DNA of 64,000 bases from Mycobacterium sp. IDR2000157661 (GTDB lineage Bacteria; Actinomycetota; Actinomycetes; Mycobacteriales; Mycobacteriaceae). Location of the stretch: NCBI RefSeq assembly GCF_022317005.1, contig NZ_CP081006.1:4650001-4714000 (forward strand), given 5' to 3'. Of the stretch, positions 59,160 through 64,000 are shown in pieces (within the stretch, counting starts at the first letter, position 1; the number at the start of each line of letters is the position of its first letter). The notes beneath the pieces are model-generated. The model did no database searches. It worked only from the letters and a program-made list of their open reading frames with translations, and was not told where the DNA came from. Both the position numbers and the translations under genes were made by a program.

Positions 59160-59951
59160 GTGGCGTTGGCCTTGCCGGTGGCCCGGACGCACACCACCCC
59201 GGTGGTGTGGGCGCTGGTCGCCGCCGCGGTCCTGGTGCAGATCGCCTATCCGTTGACGCCCGACGGTTGGCGCACCGAGGTGACGGTGGCCAGCGTCCTG
59301 GTGTTCTTCGTCGCCAGCGTCGCCGATGTCGCGCGGGTGCACGGTCGGGCGGGCGCCGCGGCGTTGATCGTGGTGGCCGGCGGCGGTGGCCTGCTCGCCG
59401 AGGCGGTCGGGGTGACCACCGGCCGGCCCTTCGGGCACTACGCCTACACCGGCACGCTCGGTCCCGAGTTGCTCGGTGTGCCGGTCGTCGTGCCGCTGGC
59501 CTGGGTGATGATGGCGTGGCCCGCACTGGTGGTGGCGCGCACCCTCGCGTCGCGGGGCGCGGCGGTCGTCGCCGTCGGCGCGTCGGCGTTGACGGCCTGG
59601 GATGTGTTCCTCGACCCGCAGATGGTCGCCGCCGGACACTGGGTGTGGTTCGACTCCGCGCCGGGCCTGCCGCTGATCCCCGGCATCCCGTGGACGAACT
59701 ACCTGGGCTGGTTGCTGGTGTCGGCGGCGCTGATGGCGATCCTCCACGCGGTGTTGCACACCGAGCACGCCCCGTCGGCGCCCGCGTCGGCGCTCTATCT
59801 GTGGGTGTACGTCTCCTCGGTGCTCGGCCACGCGGCGTTCTTCGGCTTGCCGGGTTCGGCGGTCACCGGGGGCGTGATCATGGGCGCGGTCGCTTTGCCG
59901 TTCGCGATCGCGCTGCTGCGCCGACACCAAACGGAACCGGTGGCCGGATGA
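59160..59951 (+). CDS. CruF-like carotenoid hydratase (DUF422 membrane protein)
   Basis: 263 residues from GTG 59160, chosen because GGAGG lies nine bases upstream. Seven or so membrane helices with TTGRPFGHYAYTGTLGPELLGVPVVVPLAWVMM and GASALTAWDVFLDPQMVAAGHWVWFD, the signature of CruF/bacterioruberin hydratase-type proteins, which add water to a psi end of a carotenoid. It is divergent from the desaturase/glycosyltransferase pair and overlaps the CrtU-like gene by four bases. Confidence 0.85.
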   Translation: MALALPVARTHTTPVVWALVAAAVLVQIAYPLTPDGWRTEVTVASVLVFFVASVADVARVHGRAGAAALIVVAGGGGLLAEAVGVTTGRPFGHYAYTGTLGPELLGVPVVVPLAWVMMAWPALVVARTLASRGAAVVAVGASALTAWDVFLDPQMVAAGHWVWFDSAPGLPLIPGIPWTNYLGWLLVSAALMAILHAVLHTEHAPSAPASALYLWVYVSSVLGHAAFFGLPGSAVTGGVIMGAVALPFAIALLRRHQTEPVAG

Positions 59952-61504
59952 GCGACGCGCTGCGGAGCCGGGCCGCACCGCTGCGGATGCGGCCCCGCCG
60001 CCTGGTGGTCCCCGACCCGTTGCTGACCCGTGAAGTGGAGCCGGGAGCCGACGCGGTGGTGGTCGGCGGCGGCATCGCCGGGATCTGCGCCGCCGTCGTA
60101 CTGGCCGAACGAGGCGTCGCGGTAACCGTTGTGGAGGCCGCCGATCACCTCGGCGGTCGGCTGGGCGCCTGGCCCGAACGGCTGCCCGACGGCACCGAGC
60201 AGTACGTCGAGCACGGCTTCCACGCGTTCTTCCGGCATTACTACACGTGGCGGGCGATCCTGCGCCGCGTCGACCCCGATTTGTCGTTCCTGCAGCCCGC
60301 GGCCGGCTATCCGGTGATCTCGGCGACCTGGCCGGCCGAGGACCTGTCGGGCCTGCCCGCCGCACCGCCGCTGAACCTGGCCGCGCTGGCCCTGCGCTCG
60401 AAGAGCCTGAGCCGCAGGGATTTCACCAACGCCGACCCCGATGCCGGACGGGCGCTGCTGGCCTATGACCGTGCCGCCACCATCGCCGAGCTCGACGACG
60501 TCGACGCCGCGACGTTCCTCGACCGGCTCGGAATGAGCGAGCGCACGCGCAGCATGTTGTTCGAGGCGTTCGCGCGCTCGTTCTTCTGCAACCAGGGCGA
60601 GCTGTCCGCAGCGGAGCTGGTCGCGATGTTCCACTACTACTTCCTCGGCAACCCCGAAGGAATCGGCTTCGACGTGCCGGCCACCGACCATGCGACCGCG
60701 ATATGGCATCCGTTGCGCGAGTACCTGTCCCGTCTCGGCGCCGAGGTCAGGACCGCGACACCGGTCACCGGTGTGGAGCCCGACGGGCAACGCTGGCGTA
60801 TCGGCACCGATGCCGGTGAACTCGTCAGCCGGCACGTCGTGCTGGCCGTCGACCCCGGCTCGCTGAAGGGGCTGATCGCGGCGTCACCCGGTACCGCCGC
60901 GGCTGCTCCCCTGCTCGCACGGCGGTGCGAGAACCTCTGTGTCGCACCGCCGTTCGCGGTCAGCAGGATCTGGCTCGACCGCGACGTCGCCGCGCACCGT
61001 GCCCCGTTCAGCGCGGTCACCGGCCAGCCGACCCTGGACTCGGTCGCGGTGTACTCGCGACTGGAGGAGCCCAGCAGGCGGTGGGCCGCAGCAACCGGCG
61101 GCTCGGTGGTCGAAACGCATTCGTACTCATGCGCTTTCGACGATGCCGACGCTGCAGCACATGCGCTGCGCAACGAGCTGATGAGGTTGTGGCCCGAGAT
61201 CGGCGACGCCACCATCGTGCACCGCCACGACCGACTCGAGGCGACTGCGCCCGCGTTCCCGCCCGGCTCCGCCGGAACCCGACCCGGCGTCCGCAACGAC
61301 GCCCGCGGCCTACGCGTCGCCGGCGACTTCGTCGAACTCCCTTACCTGGCCGGGCTGATGGAACGCTCGGCAATGTCTGGTGTGCTCGCCGCCAACGACG
61401 TGCTCGCCGAACTCGGCGCGGCGGCGGAGCCGATCGACGGCGTTCCGCAGCGGGGTCTGCTGGCCGGGCTGCCGCGCATCGGAAAGCCGCAGCGTCGGCG
61501 CTAG
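59948..61504 (+). CDS. CrtU-like FAD-dependent carotenoid oxidoreductase
   Basis: 518 residues. FAD motif AVVVGGGIAGICAAVVLAERG near residue 37, then GGRLGAWPERLPDGTEQYVEHGFHAFFRHYYTWRAILRRVDPDLS, which matches the beta-ring desaturase/methyltransferase CrtU (isorenieratene synthase type) and its relatives. CrtU acts on cyclic ends; no cyclase gene is in view, so it may act with enzymes encoded elsewhere or have another carotenoid substrate. It overlaps the convergent amidase gene by four bases. Confidence 0.8.
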   Translation: MSDALRSRAAPLRMRPRRLVVPDPLLTREVEPGADAVVVGGGIAGICAAVVLAERGVAVTVVEAADHLGGRLGAWPERLPDGTEQYVEHGFHAFFRHYYTWRAILRRVDPDLSFLQPAAGYPVISATWPAEDLSGLPAAPPLNLAALALRSKSLSRRDFTNADPDAGRALLAYDRAATIAELDDVDAATFLDRLGMSERTRSMLFEAFARSFFCNQGELSAAELVAMFHYYFLGNPEGIGFDVPATDHATAIWHPLREYLSRLGAEVRTATPVTGVEPDGQRWRIGTDAGELVSRHVVLAVDPGSLKGLIAASPGTAAAAPLLARRCENLCVAPPFAVSRIWLDRDVAAHRAPFSAVTGQPTLDSVAVYSRLEEPSRRWAAATGGSVVETHSYSCAFDDADAAAHALRNELMRLWPEIGDATIVHRHDRLEATAPAFPPGSAGTRPGVRNDARGLRVAGDFVELPYLAGLMERSAMSGVLAANDVLAELGAAAEPIDGVPQRGLLAGLPRIGKPQRRR

Positions 61505-62907
61505 CGGTGAATGCGCCGCCACGGCTGCGCTTCTTCGAGTTCGTAGGCCAGGTGCAGCAGCCGCGCCTCCTGACCCATCGGCGCCGCGAACATCATGCCG
61601 ACGGGCAGACCGGACGCCGATTCAGCCAGAGGCAGGGAGATCGCCGGCTCTCCGGTGGCGTTCTGCAGCGGGGTGAACGCCACCCATTCGATGAGACGGT
61701 CGATGATCTGCTGGTATTCGTTGGACGGATCCAGGTGGCCGATGCGCGGGGTGACATCGGCCAGCGTCGGCGTCAGCACCACGTCGTAGGTCTGGGTCAG
61801 CCGTGCGGTGATGCGGCGCACGCGCGACAGGCGCGCGGTCGCCATCGGGAGCCGGTGCAGGTTGCGCGCGGCGTGCCGCTCCAGGCCCAGGGTCAGGTTG
61901 TCGAGGCGGTCGCGGTCGAAGCTCGGGCCGAAGGTGCGCCGGCCGCCGCGCACGAGCGCGAACGCGAGAAACGACCAGTACAGCAGGAAGTCGGTCATGA
62001 AGTGCTCGGGCACCGGATTGTCGATCATGGTGACGCGGTGGCCGAGTTCCTCCAGCAGCGCGGCGCTCTTGAGCGTCAGCTCCCGCATCTCGGGGCTGGC
62101 TTCGCGCGCGATGGAGTGTGTACAGACCGCCACCTGCAACCGCTGGGTGCTGGGCCCCGTCACGTCGCCGACCTCGGGCAGCCGCGGATTGTGGGTGACC
62201 CGCTCCATCTCGCGGTAAAAGGCGGCGGTGTCGCGCACCGAACGGGTGACGACACCGTTGGCGACGATGCGCAGCGGCATCTGTCGCATATCCCGGTCCA
62301 GCGGCAGCCGGCCGCGCGACGGCTTGAGGCCGACCAACCCGTTGCACGCGGCGGGAATCCGGATCGAGCCGCCGCCGTCGTTCGCGTGTGCGATCGGTAC
62401 CACCCCGGCCGCGACGAACGCCCCCGAACCGGATGACGACGCTCCGGCCGTGTGGTCGGGGTTCCACGGATTGCGCACTGGTCCGATACGGGGATGCTCA
62501 GCCGATGCGCTGAACCCGAACTCCGACAGCTGCGTCTTGCCCAGCGGCGTCAGGCCGGTCGCCAGAAACGAGCGAGCGAAGTCGCCGTGCGCCCGCTCGG
62601 GGCGGGGTTGCCAGGCATCGGTGCCGCTCATCGTCGGCATGCCCGCCACCGCGACGTTGTCCTTGATCAGCGCGGGCACCCCGTCGAAGTAGCCGCCGAA
62701 CCGGCGCGCGGCGGCGCGGGCACGGGCCCAGTCGAACGCCTCATGCGCCAGGCCGTTGAGGGTCGGGTTGACGGATTCCAGGCGCGCGATCGCGGCCTCG
62801 ACGAGTTCGGCGGGCGACACGTCTCCGGTCCGCATGGCCGCGACGAGGCCGACCGCGTCGTGCTCGCCAAGGGCGTCGTCGTCGTCGAAGGCGTGAACGG
62901 GACTCAT
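61501..62907 (-). CDS. amiC: Amidase (amidase signature family, AmiC)
   Basis: 468 residues, matching Rv2888c in position and type. Catalytic triad: Lys in PALIKDNVAVAG (about residue 84), Ser in TAGASSSGSGAFVAAG (about 160), Ser in NDGGGSIRIPAACNG (about 184). It hydrolyses an amide; natural substrate unknown. Cytoplasmic, no signal peptide. Confidence 0.93.
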   Translation of the reverse strand: MSPVHAFDDDDALGEHDAVGLVAAMRTGDVSPAELVEAAIARLESVNPTLNGLAHEAFDWARARAAARRFGGYFDGVPALIKDNVAVAGMPTMSGTDAWQPRPERAHGDFARSFLATGLTPLGKTQLSEFGFSASAEHPRIGPVRNPWNPDHTAGASSSGSGAFVAAGVVPIAHANDGGGSIRIPAACNGLVGLKPSRGRLPLDRDMRQMPLRIVANGVVTRSVRDTAAFYREMERVTHNPRLPEVGDVTGPSTQRLQVAVCTHSIAREASPEMRELTLKSAALLEELGHRVTMIDNPVPEHFMTDFLLYWSFLAFALVRGGRRTFGPSFDRDRLDNLTLGLERHAARNLHRLPMATARLSRVRRITARLTQTYDVVLTPTLADVTPRIGHLDPSNEYQQIIDRLIEWVAFTPLQNATGEPAISLPLAESASGLPVGMMFAAPMGQEARLLHLAYELEEAQPWRRIHR

Positions 62908-62949
62908 GCCGACGACGGTACCAACTCGTACCAGTGTGGGGGCGCGGAA

Positions 62950-63010
62950 CGCGAGCGCGCACCGTTGTACGGTTTCAGGCCGTCATGGCGTACAACGGTG
63001 CGCGCTCGCG
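62950..63010. terminator. Long perfect hairpin between tsf and amiC
   Basis: Arms 62950-62971 and 62989-63010 are exact reverse complements over 22 bp (left arm begins CGCGAGCGCGCACCG), with a 17-base loop. It begins nine bases beyond the tsf stop codon on the minus strand, fitting termination of the rpsB-tsf transcript before amiC. There is no clear U-run. Confidence 0.75.
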
Positions 63011-63019
63011 TGGAAAGAC

Positions 63020-63835
63020 CTAAGCCTGGCCGACCTCGAAGCGGACGAAGCGGGTGACGGTCACGCCGGCCTCGTCGAGCAGTGCCTTCACCGTCTTCTT
63101 GTTGTCGGACACCGACGGCTGGTCCAGCAGCACGACGTCCTTGTAGAAGCCGGTGACGCGGCCTTCGACGATCTTGGGCAGCGCCTGCTCGGGCTTGCCC
63201 TCGTTGCGCGCGGTCTCCTCGGCGATGCGACGCTCGTTGGCGACGATGTCGGCGGGTACGTCCTCACGGGTGAGGTAGCGGGCCTTCAGCGCGGCGATCT
63301 GCAGCGCCACCGCGTGCGCGGCCTGCTGGTCGCTGCCCGTGTACTCGACCAGCACACCCACGGCCGGCGGCAGGTCCGCGGCGCGCTTGTGCAGGTACGT
63401 CTCGACGTTGCCGTCGAAGTAGGCGACGCGACGCAGTTCGAGCTTCTCGCCGATCTTCGCCGACAGGTCCGCGATGGTCTGCTCGACCGTGGTATCCCCG
63501 ACGTTGGCGGCTTTGAGGGCATCGACGTCACCGGCCTTGGCCGCGGCCGCGGCCGCGACGATCTGGTCGGCGACCGCCTGGAACTCGGCGTTCTTGGCGA
63601 CGAAGTCGGTCTCGGAGTTCAGCTCGATGAGGGCGCCGTCCCTGGCGGCCACCAGGCCCTCGGCGGTCGCGCGCTCGGCGCGCTTGCCGACGTCCTTGGC
63701 GCCCTTGATGCGCAGCAACTCGACTGCCTTGTCGAAGTCGCCCTCGGCCTCGACCAGCGCGTTCTTGCTGTCGAGCATGCCTGCGCCGGTCATATCCCGC
63801 AGTCGCTTGACGTCGGCAGCGGTGTAGTTAGCCAT
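63020..63835 (-). CDS. tsf: Elongation factor Ts
   Basis: 271 residues. MANYTAADVKRLRDMTGAGMLDSKNALVEAEGD is the UBA-like start and RAERATAEGLVAARDGALIELNSETDFVAKN the dimerisation-region signature. It exchanges GDP for GTP on EF-Tu. 12 bases downstream of rpsB, same order as in nearly all bacteria. Confidence 0.98.
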   Translation of the reverse strand: MANYTAADVKRLRDMTGAGMLDSKNALVEAEGDFDKAVELLRIKGAKDVGKRAERATAEGLVAARDGALIELNSETDFVAKNAEFQAVADQIVAAAAAAKAGDVDALKAANVGDTTVEQTIADLSAKIGEKLELRRVAYFDGNVETYLHKRAADLPPAVGVLVEYTGSDQQAAHAVALQIAALKARYLTREDVPADIVANERRIAEETARNEGKPEQALPKIVEGRVTGFYKDVVLLDQPSVSDNKKTVKALLDEAGVTVTRFVRFEVGQA

Positions 63836-63847
63836 TTCGACCTTCTC

Positions 63848-64000
63848 TTACGGGTTCTGGGATGGTTTCGGTTCGGTCTGGATGTCGGCCTCCGGGGTGC
63901 CCGGTGCCGCACCGGCGGCGGTCGGCGAAGCGGTGGCGGTGGCACCGGCCAGCAGCTCCTGCTCCCACTCGGCGAGCGGCTCGGCGGCGCCGGCATCGGG
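63848..64000 (-). CDS. rpsB: 30S ribosomal protein S2, C-terminal end only
   Basis: The last 50 residues before the stop at 63848, beginning in PDAGAAEPLAEWEQELL and continuing through an Ala/Pro/Thr/Glu-rich tail to PSQNP. The LAEWEQELL helix followed by a variable low-complexity tail is the usual end of actinobacterial S2. The rest lies outside the window. Assigned mainly because it is directly upstream of tsf. Confidence 0.85.
   Translation of the reverse strand, partial: PDAGAAEPLAEWEQELLAGATATASPTAAGAAPGTPEADIQTEPKPSQNP

Noticed and set aside
1..64000. CRISPR arrays, tRNA, rRNA or insertion-sequence transposases
   Set aside because: No regular short repeats with spacers, no tRNA-like intergenic spans and no transposase motifs were found on reading the intergenic regions and the translated frames.

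Overview
The window is high-GC actinobacterial DNA whose conserved gene order points to a Mycobacterium of the environmental, rapidly growing (Mycolicibacterium-like) kind. Its two ends and several internal blocks follow, in the same order, the Mycobacterium tuberculosis segment from Rv2859c to Rv2890c: glutamyl-amide hydrolase, glnA-type ligase, mapB, penicillin-binding lipoprotein, GNAT, ispG, rip1, dxr, mpt83, dipZ, mpt70, a DUF2631 protein, rlmN, cdsA, frr, pyrH, a MarR regulator, amiC, tsf, rpsB. These names were assigned by recognising the proteins; no database search was run.

Layout. 1-3.4 kb: a gamma-glutamylation module (hydrolase plus GlnA-like ligase) divergent from an ethanolamine-type permease. 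3.4-7.05 kb: a two-gene operon for the osmolyte N-acetylglutaminylglutamine amide, preceded by a SigF-type promoter. 7-19.5 kb: conserved housekeeping genes (cobQ, mapB, a penicillin-binding lipoprotein, two GNATs, ispG, rip1, dxr). 19.6-22.8 kb: the mpt83-dipZ-mpt70 locus with two SigK-type promoters; dipZ is broken by a frameshift at its domain junction. 22.8-26.8 kb: an LLM oxidoreductase, a photolyase, a mycofactocin-type SDR, a small membrane protein and an unknown gene.

26.8-49.2 kb is a large accessory region absent from the M. tuberculosis order. It encodes a putative catabolic system: two cytochrome P450s with a [3Fe-4S] ferredoxin, alcohol and aldehyde dehydrogenases, a Baeyer-Villiger monooxygenase, an SMP-30-type lactonase, an esterase, an HpcH-type aldolase, a CaiB-type CoA-transferase, an acyl-CoA dehydrogenase, a thioesterase, an APH-type small-molecule kinase and two paralogous TetR regulators. 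Seven copies of one bipartite element (consensus GTGACA-N14-TGTAAA, always the same spacing) sit at the promoters of nearly every transcription unit, tying the region into one apparent regulon. A lone AbiEi/DUF559-type gene, bracketed by a perfect 20-bp inverted repeat, has been inserted between two of these units.

49.2-64 kb returns to conserved genes (rlmN, cdsA, frr, pyrH, amiC, tsf, rpsB), interrupted by a methyltransferase/MarR pair with two clear operators, a glycerate kinase, a YihY-family protein and a carotenoid-tailoring cluster (CrtI/CrtD-like, glycosyltransferase, CruF-like, CrtU-like). Dxr and IspG of the MEP pathway, also in the window, would feed isoprenoid precursors to the carotenoids. 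No rRNA, tRNA, CRISPR array or transposase gene was seen, and no stretch longer than about 200 bases lacks a gene.
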